Shown piece by piece: positions 40,863-49,023 of a DNA stretch of 64,000 nucleotides. Source of the stretch: Lacticaseibacillus songhuajiangensis. GTDB taxonomy: Bacteria > Bacillota > Bacilli > Lactobacillales > Lactobacillaceae. Positions within the stretch are counted from its first letter, which is position 1. Each line of letters starts with the position of its first letter. The stretch covers positions 37,716 through 101,715 of the forward strand of contig NZ_RHNR01000003.1 in NCBI RefSeq assembly GCF_003946025.1, written 5' to 3'. The translations under genes and the position numbers were made by a program. The notes beneath the pieces were generated by a model. That model was not told the DNA's origin and did no database searches. It saw only the letters and a list, made by a program, of their open reading frames with translations.

Positions 40863-41627
40863 TTACCGCCGCTTCGGCACGACCACCACAAAGCGCCGTG
40901 GATCCGTCCCTTCAGAACGGGTCGTCACGAACTCATTGTCGGCCAGTTCCTTGTGCAGAATTTTGCGTTCGAACGATGGCATCGGATCCAGGTACACTGG
41001 CTTACCGCTGGCCACCACTTCGCGCACGGAGCGCTGCGCCAGGTTGAGCAGTGCCCGCTGCCGGCGTTCCCGGTAATCACCCACGTTGAGCGTGATGGTC
41101 CACTTGGAGCGGCCGCGGTGGTTGAACAGCGTCTGGGCCAAGAACTGCAGCGCGTTAATGGTCTTGCCATGCTTGCCAATCAGCAAGGCGTCCTTGTCGG
41201 CTTCCATGTTGAAGACTACGCTGCCGCGCTCCTTGTGTGACTGAACCGTGACGTTAATCCCAAGCGCCGCAATTGTGGTTTCCAGGTAATTCTGCACGGC
41301 CGCAATGCCCGCCTCGTTGTCCCGCACTGGGCGGTCAGCTTTCTTGGCGGCTGGTTCCGGTTCACTTGGCGCAGCAGTCGTGTCGCCACTGCCAACTGCC
41401 ACCACGTTGTCGATGAAGGCTTCAGTATCGCCGCCGCTGGCCTTGGCCGCCGCGGTCACGGCTTCTTTTAACGTCAGTTCAACGCGTGCTGGTTGCGCAC
41501 CGAAGCCCAGAAAACCACGCTTGCCCTCACTAATCACGTCCACACGCACGGAATCCTGGTCGACACCGAGTTGGAGCAACCCGGAGGCAATCGCCTTTTC
41601 AATTGTTTTGCCTTCAAAAATCGTCAT
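40863..41627 (-). CDS. jag: Jag/KhpB RNA-binding protein
   Basis: 254 residues. Jag-N domain (1-50, MTIFEGKTIEKAIASGLLQL and GKRGFLGFG), a variable Ala/Glu-rich linker, a KH domain with GKHGKT (about 160-170) and a C-terminal R3H domain (RRQRALLNLAQRSVREVV). In streptococci and lactobacilli this protein (EloR/KhpB) works with KhpA in cell elongation and division. It normally follows yidC in one operon; here a strong terminator separates them and jag has its own extended -10 promoter. Confidence 0.93.
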   Translation of the reverse strand: MTIFEGKTIEKAIASGLLQLGVDQDSVRVDVISEGKRGFLGFGAQPARVELTLKEAVTAAAKASGGDTEAFIDNVVAVGSGDTTAAPSEPEPAAKKADRPVRDNEAGIAAVQNYLETTIAALGINVTVQSHKERGSVVFNMEADKDALLIGKHGKTINALQFLAQTLFNHRGRSKWTITLNVGDYRERRQRALLNLAQRSVREVVASGKPVYLDPMPSFERKILHKELADNEFVTTRSEGTDPRRFVVVVPKRR

Positions 41628-41733
41628 GTCTAAGTCCTTTCGTGGTGTCGCGGCTGCATGTGCCGCTTCCTCGCCATCTGCTTACTACGCGCACGCCGGC
41701 GAGGACCACCCTCTACGCAAAATCGCTATATCA

Positions 41734-41761
41734 ACTATAGCATGTTCGTTTTATTGTCACA
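41734..41761 (-). promoter_or_regulatory. Promoter of jag
   Basis: Minus strand: TGTGAC, 16 bp, TATAGT, with TGC directly before the -10 (extended -10). Confidence 0.55.
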
Positions 41762-41782
41762 CATAATGATACCCCAAGAACG

Positions 41783-41819
41783 CAAAAATGGGGTGTTGTC
41801 ATGATGACAACACCCCATT
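41783..41819 (-). terminator. Terminator between yidC and jag
   Basis: Perfect 15-bp stem AATGGGGTGTTGTCA/TGACAACACCCCATT with a 3-nt loop and TTTTT on the minus strand. Confidence 0.88.
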
Positions 41820-41839
41820 CACAAGTTTAATTTAAGGTC

Positions 41840-42667
41840 TTACTTCCGCAGTGCCTTCTTGTAGGCACGGCGTTTAGCACGTTCCTTGTCCTTAGCGGCC
41901 TGCGCCCGTTCTTCACGCTCACGACGGAGCTTGAATGGGTTTTGCAAGAGCAGCTGCTGCACAAGGGAGAATGCGTTGGTCACAACCCAGTAAATCGTCA
42001 CAGCGCTAGGCAGCTTCAAAGCGATGACGAAAATGAAGACTGGCATTGCCAGCGTCATAATCCAGGTCATGCTGTTGGCCTGCGGCTGGGCGAGCATGGA
42101 CATGTAACTGGTCAACCCAGTCAGAATTGCCGCCAAAATCACGGTAATCAGCAGTGGGTCAGGCTTACCAAGTTGCATCCACAGGAAGGTCCCGGACTTC
42201 AGCACGTTGGTGCGGAAGATGGCCTGATAGAGGGCCAGCAGGAACGGCATCTGAATCAGGACGGGCAGACACCCCATGACGGGGTTCACGCCGGCTTCAG
42301 CGTTCAGCTTCTGGGTTTCCTCACGCAGCTTTTCCTGCGTTTCCGGATCCTTAGCGCTGTACTTTTGCTGCAGGGCCTTAAGCTGTGGTGCGATTTCGCT
42401 CTGCTTGGTCATGTTCTTCATGCTGATTGCAGACAGCGGGAAGATGAGCACACGGACCAGGACGGTGAAGGCGATAATCCCCACACCATAGTTCCCGCCG
42501 AGCAGATTGGACAGCCACACAATAAACTGCGCGGCGTTATAAATAATATAGCGATCCCAGAAGCCAGTACTATTGGCGTCAACCGGTGCGTTTGAACATC
42601 CGGCCAGGGTGACTGCCACTAGGAGCATTGCCCCCACTGCCAGTATGCGTTTTGCTTGCTTATTCAC
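41840..42667 (-). CDS. yidC: Membrane protein insertase YidC
   Basis: 275 residues. Lipoprotein signal peptide with lipobox LAGC (Cys about residue 24), then five membrane spans; the hydrophilic groove Arg is expected in the first of these (NYGVGIIAFTVLVRVLIFPL). It inserts membrane proteins with or without SecYEG. The GTG at 42667 (MNKQAKRILAV) is preferred since GAGGG lies 8 nt upstream; an ATG at 42691 lacks a SD. The basic C-terminal tail (KDKERAKRRAYKKALRK) is typical of Gram-positive YidC1 and contacts ribosomes. Confidence 0.94.
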   Translation of the reverse strand: MNKQAKRILAVGAMLLVAVTLAGCSNAPVDANSTGFWDRYIIYNAAQFIVWLSNLLGGNYGVGIIAFTVLVRVLIFPLSAISMKNMTKQSEIAPQLKALQQKYSAKDPETQEKLREETQKLNAEAGVNPVMGCLPVLIQMPFLLALYQAIFRTNVLKSGTFLWMQLGKPDPLLITVILAAILTGLTSYMSMLAQPQANSMTWIMTLAMPVFIFVIALKLPSAVTIYWVVTNAFSLVQQLLLQNPFKLRREREERAQAAKDKERAKRRAYKKALRK

Positions 42668-42705
42668 GAAGAAATCCCTCACAAACCTCATAATAATTAG
42701 CCGCG

Positions 42706-43089
42706 CTACTTAGCCGCGCCGCCATCTTGCTGTGCGCGTGCTTCGGCAGCAGGCAAAATACCTGCCAAGCTCAGTGCGTGCACCATGTTCTTCTTGCTGG
42801 CGGCCATGTCCAAGTTCTTAGCCCCCTTGCGTGCGATGATGAGAAAGTCCATCTGCGGATCAATCTCCGGCTTGAGCTCGAGCAAGCTCTGGCGGATGTA
42901 ACGCTTAATCCGGTTACGGACGTTCGCCCGGTGGCCAATCTTCTTGCCGACGGAAATCCCAACGCGGAAGTGTTTGGCTTCCGGCCGAGCCAGGTAGTAA
43001 ACCACGTAATTGCGGTTAGCGACCGACTGGCCGTTCTCAAACACATCCTGGAACTCATTTTCTCGTTTAATGCGGTAAGATTTGCGCAC
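42706..43089 (-). CDS. rnpA: Ribonuclease P protein component
   Basis: 127 residues. Protein subunit of RNase P, which trims tRNA 5' leaders. The RNR motif region is [18 protein letters not shown] (about 60-77), with a conserved N-terminal [15 protein letters not shown] at 43089 has GAGGG 6 nt upstream, whereas ATGs at 43095 and 43092 abut it. The C-terminal ~15 residues ([11 protein letters not shown]) are a non-conserved tail. Follows rpmH in the usual order. Confidence 0.94.
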   Translation of the reverse strand: MRKSYRIKRENEFQDVFENGQSVANRNYVVYYLARPEAKHFRVGISVGKKIGHRANVRNRIKRYIRQSLLELKPEIDPQMDFLIIARKGAKNLDMAASKKNMVHALSLAGILPAAEARAQQDGGAAK

Positions 43090-43210
43090 CATCATCCCTC
43101 ACAATCAGTTATCAGTATACAACAGGCACGCACCATTACATAGGTAAACGGACGCACACGCCGGTTAATTTCGCCGCGTGATCCGCCGCAAAATGTTCCG
43201 TAATGATTAA

Positions 43211-43254
43211 AAAAAGAGCCAAGACATAACAATTGGTTACGTCTTGGCTCTTTT
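43211..43254 (-). terminator. Hairpin after rpmH
   Basis: 14-bp stem AAAAGAGCCAAGAC/GTCTTGGCTCTTTT with T-runs on both sides, 29 nt after the rpmH stop. It probably attenuates rpmH transcription into rnpA. Confidence 0.8.
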
Positions 43255-43282
43255 AATTGCTAAGACCAAAGTCTAGCGCCAA

Positions 43283-43423
43283 TTAGGCAGCCAGAACCTT
43301 GCGACCCTTAGCACGACGACGAGCCAATACGCGGCGGCCGTTCTTAGTGCTCATACGCTTCATGAAGCCGTGAACGCGTTCGCGGTGACGCTTCTTAGGC
43401 TGGAAAGTACGCTTCGTGGTCAT
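43283..43423 (-). CDS. rpmH: 50S ribosomal protein L34
   Basis: 46 residues ([20 protein letters not shown], then [17 protein letters not shown]). The whole L34 sequence is intact and the AGGAGG SD is 9 nt before the ATG. The gene marks the left border of oriC. It is shorter than default gene-calling cutoffs. Confidence 0.97.
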   Translation of the reverse strand: MTTKRTFQPKKRHRERVHGFMKRMSTKNGRRVLARRRAKGRKVLAA

Positions 43424-43689
43424 GTGGGGCACCTCCTTTTAATTGAACTTCTTATGTTCGTTACATAATTCAACACTTAAACAAACGTTGATTATACGGG
43501 TTATCGGGGGAGGCGTCAAGTTTTTGCGCGCGCTTAATGAATAAATTCATCCCCGTACGTCCTGACGTCTGTCGATCCGGTCCGAAAATCACGGCAAAAG
43601 CCGCTAACTCGCTAAGAGTGGGGCACTGATACAGTGCCTAAACAACTGTACCAGTACCGCCCAAAGTAGTCAAAATTTCCCCGTAATCG

Positions 43690-44060
43690 CGTCGGATGCA
43701 TCATGACTTATCCACAAGCCGTATCTGCCGCACTTGTCCACGAATTGCCGTCAGCAAGTCTTGTGGATAAAAAAAGTTCCGCAAAATTTTCACGCCACAG
43801 TGAACAGCTTTTTCCGGAATTTTGTTCACAAATCACAGTGTGTAAATAAGTTTTCCACAAGCTGCTTTTTGCATGTGGATAATTAAGCTAATCCTTGACC
43901 TATCAGCATCGCTTACTCACTATTATTTGTGCATAACTTTTCTGATTTGTCAGTTTCCACCACCTTGTTGACCCCGGTGTGCAAAACTTTCCACAGGCCG
44001 TGCATACTCTGCATAGTTCACTTTGTGTGCTTGTGGATAGCTACTTGCCTGTGGAAAACT
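43690..44060 (+). other. oriC: oriC, left part (rpmH-dnaA interval)
   Basis: Cluster of DnaA boxes. Perfect TTATCCACA at 43708-43716 (+), 43762-43770 (-) and 43874-43882 (-); one-mismatch boxes at 43851-43859 (+), 43928-43936 (-), 44032-44040 (-), 44050-44058 (-); weaker ones at 43734-43742 and 43987-43995. No gene is visible from 43424 to 44241. This corresponds to the upstream (incA/B-like) half of a bipartite Firmicute oriC and also to the autoregulated dnaA promoter region. Confidence 0.92.
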
Positions 44061-44241
44061 TTCACGCATAATGATAAACTCAATCTTGGAATTTTGGCTG
44101 CTTCAGAGCCCGTATTCACCAATCTAAAACGACTGATTTTCGCGCCAACTGCGGCTAATCCGCGGCGTTCATTTGGTGCGTGGCTTTTTTAGTTTGGCGA
44201 CGGATTCGACTTCAAGGTAGCAGCCGTAAGGAGGGGTACGC

Positions 44242-45585
44242 GTGGCAGAACTTGATGAATTATGGTCTTACCTAACGACACAGTACCAAGAAAAACTATC
44301 GCCCGTTGGCTACAACACCTGGATTGAGTCTGCCAAGCCCATCAGTTTGCACGACGGCATTTTGGAAATTGAGGTGCCCGACAAACTGCATCAGGAATAT
44401 TGGCAAAAGAACCTGGCGACTCAAGTTGCACTTGGCGCTTACGCCTTTAACGATAGCGAGGTGACACCGCAAATCACCATCGCCAGCGCGGAACCCAAGA
44501 AAACCGAACCGGAGCCCGACAGTAAGGAACCCGAACAGGTGCCGACTTACCAAGTGCATTCTTCCTTAAATAGTCGCTACACTTTTGAGGAGTTCGTTAT
44601 CGGGACGGGGAACCAGATGGCGCACGCGGCCGCACTGGCCGTTTCCGACGAACCGGGCACACTGTACAACCCGCTCTTCATCTATGGGGGCGTGGGGCTG
44701 GGCAAGACGCACTTGATGCAGGCGATTGGCCACCGGATTCTGGAAACCAATCCCGCTGCCAACGTCCGCTACGTGACGACCGAAAACTTCACCAATGACC
44801 TCGTGAACGCCATCCGGACCAACAATCAAGAGAAGTTCCGCCAGAGCTACCGGCACGTTGATCTCCTATTAATTGACGATATTCAATTCTTAGCGAACAA
44901 GACCGAAACACAAAACGAGTTCTTCAACACCTTCAACACGCTCTTTGATGAAGAAAAACAGATTGTGATGACCTCGGACCGCCTGCCCAACGAGATTCCC
45001 AAGTTGCAAGATCGCTTGGTTTCCCGCTTTAAGTGGGGATTGTCCGTCGACATCACGCCACCTGACTTGGAAACACGTATCGCCATTTTGCGGAACAAGG
45101 CCAGTGACGAGAACCTCTCGGTACCGCTCGATGCGCTGAACTACATTGCCGGCCAGATTGACAGTAACGTGCGGGAGCTCGAAGGGGCACTGCTGCGGGT
45201 GAAGGCTTTTGCCAACATGAAGCAGGCGCCGATTACGACGAGCCTGGTAGCCGACGCGCTCAAGAGCCTGAACCTTTCAGGTAAAAACGCGCAGCTGACC
45301 ATCGACGAGATTCAGGAAGTCGTTGCCAAGTACTACAACGTGACGGTAGCTGATCTCAAGGGGCGCAAGCGGGTGAAGCAGATTGTGATGCCGCGCCAAA
45401 TCGCCATGTACCTAGCCCGCGAGCTCACCGAAAACTCGCTGCCGCGCATTGGGCAAGAGTTCGGCGGCAAGGACCACACCACAGTCATCCACGCCTGCGA
45501 CAAAATCGCCAAAGAGGTCAGTGCCAACGCCGACCTCAAGGCCGAGATTGTCGATTTGAAGAATAAGTTACGCAACAGAGGTTAG
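44242..45585 (+). CDS. dnaA: Chromosomal replication initiator DnaA
   Basis: 447 residues. Domain I (1-85), short acidic linker (KKTEPEPDSKEPEQV), AAA+ domain III (Walker A GGVGLGKTH, Walker B LLIDDIQF, arginine finger region) and DNA-binding domain IV with PRQIAMYLARELT and GGKDHTTVIHAC. It binds the DnaA boxes on both sides of its gene and opens the duplex at the right-hand element. GTG start with AAGGAGG upstream. A class I repeat begins directly at its stop codon. Confidence 0.98.
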   Translation: MAELDELWSYLTTQYQEKLSPVGYNTWIESAKPISLHDGILEIEVPDKLHQEYWQKNLATQVALGAYAFNDSEVTPQITIASAEPKKTEPEPDSKEPEQVPTYQVHSSLNSRYTFEEFVIGTGNQMAHAAALAVSDEPGTLYNPLFIYGGVGLGKTHLMQAIGHRILETNPAANVRYVTTENFTNDLVNAIRTNNQEKFRQSYRHVDLLLIDDIQFLANKTETQNEFFNTFNTLFDEEKQIVMTSDRLPNEIPKLQDRLVSRFKWGLSVDITPPDLETRIAILRNKASDENLSVPLDALNYIAGQIDSNVRELEGALLRVKAFANMKQAPITTSLVADALKSLNLSGKNAQLTIDEIQEVVAKYYNVTVADLKGRKRVKQIVMPRQIAMYLARELTENSLPRIGQEFGGKDHTTVIHACDKIAKEVSANADLKAEIVDLKNKLRNRG

Positions 45586-45701
45586 TGTGCGGAGCGGGGC
45601 GTTTAGACTTTGAGCATTTGCGTGATTAAGAGTTAAGGCCGTTTTTTGGCCTTGGCTCTTAATCGGGCAAAGCGGAAGAGTCTGCCCCGCGCAGCCGTTC
45701 T
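45586..45701 (+). repeat. Class I hairpin repeat in the dnaA-dnaN interval
   Basis: One complete unit, sense to dnaA, starting at the last base of the stop codon (TAG, then TGTGC). Helix GCGGGGC/GCCCCGC, helix AGACT/AGTCT, loop GAGCA/GCGGA, helix TTTGC/GCAAA, terminal hairpin ATTAAGAG.../CTCTTAAT with GGCC-T-rich-GGCC top. The outer ends (GTGTGC...GCAGCCGTTCT) define subtype b, shared with dnaN and gyrB copies. Confidence 0.78.
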
Positions 45702-45737
45702 CAGCAACTCGCTACCCGCACCCGCCCACTGCCTTAT

Positions 45738-45886
45738 TGTGGACAACTGTGAACAAGCCAAAATTTTATTCACAATCCGTCCACAGGTGGATAACTTAGA
45801 GCCACACCGCTTAACGTAACTTTTCCACAGGACGCACAGGCCCTACTACTGCTACTAAAGATCTATTAATATATATCTATCTATAG
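45738..45886 (+). other. oriC: oriC, right part with DnaA-trio and unwinding element
   Basis: DnaA boxes at 45738-45746 (TGTGGACAA), 45786-45794 (GGTGGATAA) and 45821-45829 (TTTTCCACA). The last is followed by a GC-rich spacer of 13 nt, then CTACTACTGCTACTA (45843-45857), five DnaA-trio triplets in the register described for Bacillus subtilis, and then an AT-only stretch (about 45858-45886), the probable DNA unwinding element. It ends at the dnaN ribosome-binding site. Confidence 0.9.
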
Positions 45887-45899
45887 GAGGTCCACGAAC

Positions 45900-47036
45900 A
45901 TGAAGTTCTCCATCAACCGCTCCAGCTTTCTCCGGACACTTGGCGATGTCAGCCGAGCCATCAGTACTAAGAACACAATCCCGATTTTGACAGGTCTCAA
46001 ATTGGTGGCACACGCCAGCGGTTTGACCATGACCGGTTCCGATGCGGACATCTCAATTGAGTCCACAATTCAGGAAGCCGACGAAGACAACACGCTGACC
46101 ATTAGTGAACCTGGGTCCATTGTTTTGCCAGCCCGTTTCTTTAGTGAAATCGTCAAGCGCTTGCCTGAAGATTCCATGACCGTTGAGATTGGCGACAACC
46201 TGCAAGCTGTTATTACAAGTGGTGCGAGTGAATTCACCATTAACGGTTTGGATGCAGCGAACTACCCGCAGTTACCAGAAATCAGTGTTGAAAAATCACT
46301 GAAGTTGCCTGCTGACCTTTTGCACGAGATCATTAACCAGACCGTAATTGCAGTGTCCACTCAGGAAACGCGGCCTTTGCTTACTGGGGTGCACATCTCC
46401 ATTCAAGACGGCACATTGGTTGCCGTTGCAACGGACTCGCACCGTTTGGCACAGCGCAGCATTCAGCTGGAAGGGGTCGACACAAACGCTGACTTCATCA
46501 TTCCAGGCCGTAGTTTAACCGAACTGGGCCGGATGCTGACGGATGACGTTAAGGAAATCGAACTGCGGATTGCGGAAAACCAAGTCCTGTTTACCCTTGG
46601 GCAGACGTCCTTCTTCTCCCGCCTGCTGGATGGGAACTACCCAGACACCAGTCGCCTGATTCCAACCAGCTCCAGCACGCAAATTGAATTCGCAGCGCCA
46701 GCACTGCTTGCCGCGATCAACCGTGCCAGCCTGATGAGTCACGAAGGCCGGAACAACGTGGTCCGGCTGAAGATTGAAGTGGCCAGCCAGACGGTAACGC
46801 TCTTCGGGAACTCACCTGAAGTCGGGAACGTCGAAGAACAGCTGAGCTTCAGTAAGCTTGCCGGCGAAGATCTGGAAATCTCCTTCAACCCTGACTACAT
46901 GAAGGTGGCGCTCCAGGGCCTTGGTCAGAGCACAATCGAAGTCGACTTCACCGCACCGCTGCGTCCGTTCACCATGGTGCCTAGTGAAGATCATGAACAC
47001 TACATTCAGCTAATTACACCAGTGCGGACATTCTAA
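45900..47036 (+). CDS. dnaN: DNA polymerase III beta subunit (sliding clamp)
   Basis: 378 residues in three repeated clamp domains. Starts MKFSINRSSFLRTLGDVSRAI-like in two halves; PILTGLKL, ETRPLLTGV and the C-terminal YIQLITPVRTF are conserved. It rings DNA and tethers polymerase. AGGAGG is 7-8 nt before the ATG. Degenerate class I repeats follow its stop codon. Confidence 0.98.
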   Translation: MKFSINRSSFLRTLGDVSRAISTKNTIPILTGLKLVAHASGLTMTGSDADISIESTIQEADEDNTLTISEPGSIVLPARFFSEIVKRLPEDSMTVEIGDNLQAVITSGASEFTINGLDAANYPQLPEISVEKSLKLPADLLHEIINQTVIAVSTQETRPLLTGVHISIQDGTLVAVATDSHRLAQRSIQLEGVDTNADFIIPGRSLTELGRMLTDDVKEIELRIAENQVLFTLGQTSFFSRLLDGNYPDTSRLIPTSSSTQIEFAAPALLAAINRASLMSHEGRNNVVRLKIEVASQTVTLFGNSPEVGNVEEQLSFSKLAGEDLEISFNPDYMKVALQGLGQSTIEVDFTAPLRPFTMVPSEDHEHYIQLITPVRTF

Positions 47037-47037
47037 G

Positions 47038-47140
47038 TAGTGTGCGTAGTGGGGCGGTTAGCTCCCGCTGTCTGCTTGGATGTTAGGGAGTTGCCCCACG
47101 GAGCCGTTCTAAGTAGTGTGCACAGTGGGGCGGTTAGCGC
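47038..47140 (+). repeat. Class I repeat remnants after dnaN
   Basis: Two truncated subtype b copies. 47038-47112 keeps TAGTGTGC, helix GTGGGGC/GCCCCAC, a short helix CTCCC/GGGAG and the end GGAGCCGTTCT, but lacks the inner GAGCA loop and its hairpin. 47113-47140 is only the left end (TAGTGTGC...GTGGGGCGGTTAGCGC). Confidence 0.6.
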
Positions 47141-47154
47141 CTGAACACTAACGT

Positions 47155-47200
47155 AAAAAGGACCTAATCCCCCTGAACTTTGGGGATTGGGTCCTTTTTG
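47155..47200. terminator. Terminator after dnaN
   Basis: Stem AAAAAGGACC/GGTCCTTTTT plus AATCCCC/GGGGATT, T-runs on both strands. Confidence 0.88.
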
Positions 47201-47202
47201 TT

Positions 47203-47303
47203 CGGCGGTGCAGTCAATCCCGGTGCTGACGCCCTTGTTCATTTTGCTGAAGGTCAAAGCGACCAGTGCCTTGACCTTAATGGTGCAGGTGCCACCAGCA
47301 TCT
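47203..47303 (-). pseudogene. Possible remnant reading frame
   Basis: The minus strand is open with codon-like composition (GGTCTIKVKALVALTFSKMN, then GVSTGIDCTAEQK) but has no start codon or SD and runs into the terminator at 47155-47200. The GTCTIKVKA pattern faintly resembles the end of an Ig-like (Big_2) domain of phage tail or surface proteins. Low-confidence relic. The rest of 47310-47550 has one hairpin (below) and no visible gene. Confidence 0.2.
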
Positions 47304-47340
47304 TAAAATAACGACCGTTGTTATCCCAATTGCCCCACCT

Positions 47341-47390
47341 GAAAACAGTCGATTGGCAATCACCGGCGTACTGGGTGGCTGTTTTCTTTT
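47341..47390 (+). terminator. Hairpin with T-rich tail before yaaA
   Basis: GAAAACAG (47341-47348) pairs with CTGTTTTC (47379-47386), an inner CACC/GGTG helix, followed by TTTTCT. No gene precedes it directly; may belong to the relic at 47203-47303 or a lost gene. Confidence 0.4.
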
Positions 47391-47554
47391 CTCTGTGCAG
47401 TTAGTTCGTGCTTAAGTCGCCGTAAATCTCAAAATTTACGCATTTTGCCCTTATTTCCGCCTCTCGGCCGATTTAAGCCGTTTTTGACCTTTGGCGGTAC
47501 ATCATACTTAATCACTGTAAAGAGGCGTCTTTCGCCGTTTAGGTGGCTGAAACG

Positions 47555-47583
47555 TTGTTAAATGGTCTGAAAATGGCTATAAT
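47555..47583 (+). promoter_or_regulatory. Promoter of yaaA-recF-gyrB
   Basis: TTGTTA (47555-47560), 17 bp, TATAAT (47578-47583), about 85 nt before yaaA. Confidence 0.75.
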
Positions 47584-47667
47584 AGTAGAGGTAAGAAAAC
47601 CGCCTCAGTCGCCAGTTGCGACCGAGCGGACGTTCTGAAAACATTGCAGTTGAGGGAGTGAAAATGA

Positions 47668-47883
47668 ATGCAAGAAATAGCCATTCAAACGCCTTACATC
47701 ACGCTTGGGCAGATGCTCAAGGAGGCTGGAATCATTGATTCCGGTGGTGCCGCGAAGTGGTACCTGCGGGAAAATACCGTTGTTATTAACGGCGAAGATG
47801 ATAACCGGCGTGGTCGGAAGCTAGTTGCCGGAGACGTGGTGGCGCTCCCTAACGGCGATAGTTTCAAAATCACCGAGGGCTAG
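47668..47883 (+). CDS. yaaA: S4-domain protein YaaA
   Basis: 71 residues, a single S4 RNA-binding domain (TLGQMLKEAGIIDSGGAAKWYL, here in two parts; VVINGEDDNRRGRKLVAGDVV). Found between dnaN and recF in most Firmicutes; proposed to bind rRNA, precise role unknown. GGGAG is about 9 nt before the ATG; its stop codon abuts the recF ATG. Confidence 0.93.
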   Translation: MQEIAIQTPYITLGQMLKEAGIIDSGGAAKWYLRENTVVINGEDDNRRGRKLVAGDVVALPNGDSFKITEG

Positions 47884-49005
47884 ATGTACTTGCAGGAGTT
47901 GCAGCTGCGCAATTATCGCAACTATGAGCAGGCGGACGTGCGCTTCTCACCCCAAGTCAATGTGCTCATTGGCAGCAATGCGCAGGGCAAGACCAACTTG
48001 CTCGAAAGCATCTACGTCTTGGCACTAACGCGCAGTCACCGCTCCAACAGCGATAAAGAGCTGATTCGTTTCGGCAGCGATTTTGCCCGTATTGACGGGC
48101 GAGTCGTGCGCAAACAAGGGGCGGCCGATTTGCGGCTAGTTATTAGCGGTCAAGGCAAGAAGGCACGGGTGAACAATCTCGAGTCGGCGCGGCTGTCGCA
48201 GTACCTGGGCAAACTCAACGTCATTTTGTTTGCGCCCGAAGATCTGAACCTCGTTAAGGGGAGCCCGGCACTGCGCCGGCGCTTCATCGACATGGAGTTT
48301 GGCCAAATGAGCGCCAGTTACCTCGCCAATTTAGCCCAGTACAAGAGCGTGCTGAAGCAGCGCAACGCGTACCTTAAGCAATTGCGGCTGCACCAGGCAC
48401 GCGATTTAGTTTATCTGGACGTGTTGACCGAGCAACTCGCTGGTTACGGCGGGCGTGTCATTGCGGCACGGGCGCATCTTATTCAGGATATGGGCAAATT
48501 TGCGGCCGTTGTGCATGGCGGTATCAGCCGCGGCAAGGAGCAGTTACGCCTGCGCTATTTGAGTCAGGTGCATGAGGACAGTCAAGAGACGGTTGAACTC
48601 GCGACCGCTGCGCTCGGCGAACTTTTTGCTAAGCACCGACAGCGCGAACTTGATCAGGGCACAACCTTGGTCGGTCCGCACCGCGATGACGTGCAGTTTC
48701 TCGTGAATGACCGCGACGTGGCGGTTTACGGTAGTCAGGGCCAGCAGCGCACCACCGCGCTGGCGGTCAAACTGGCCGAAATTGATTTGATGAAACAAGA
48801 AACCGGGGAATATCCAGTGCTGCTACTGGACGATGTGTTGTCCGAACTGGACGACCAGCGGCAGACACACCTGCTGAAGGCGATTGAAGATAAGGTGCAA
48901 ACCTTTCTCACCACCACCAGCTTGGATGGCATTGCCCGGGAAATAATTCAGGAACCCGCCGTGTTCACGGTTACGGCAGGAACCATTCAGCGCGAAGAAA
49001 GTTAA
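47884..49005 (+). CDS. recF: DNA replication and repair protein RecF
   Basis: 373 residues, SMC-like ABC ATPase. Walker A GSNAQGKTNLLE (about 30-41), signature and Walker B VLLLDDVLSELD near residue 320. It loads RecA at single-strand gaps. The ATG directly follows the yaaA stop codon (TAG-ATG), so translation is coupled. Confidence 0.97.
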   Translation: MYLQELQLRNYRNYEQADVRFSPQVNVLIGSNAQGKTNLLESIYVLALTRSHRSNSDKELIRFGSDFARIDGRVVRKQGAADLRLVISGQGKKARVNNLESARLSQYLGKLNVILFAPEDLNLVKGSPALRRRFIDMEFGQMSASYLANLAQYKSVLKQRNAYLKQLRLHQARDLVYLDVLTEQLAGYGGRVIAARAHLIQDMGKFAAVVHGGISRGKEQLRLRYLSQVHEDSQETVELATAALGELFAKHRQRELDQGTTLVGPHRDDVQFLVNDRDVAVYGSQGQQRTTALAVKLAEIDLMKQETGEYPVLLLDDVLSELDDQRQTHLLKAIEDKVQTFLTTTSLDGIAREIIQEPAVFTVTAGTIQREES

Positions 49006-49023
49006 CCGCAAGGAGGATTAACC

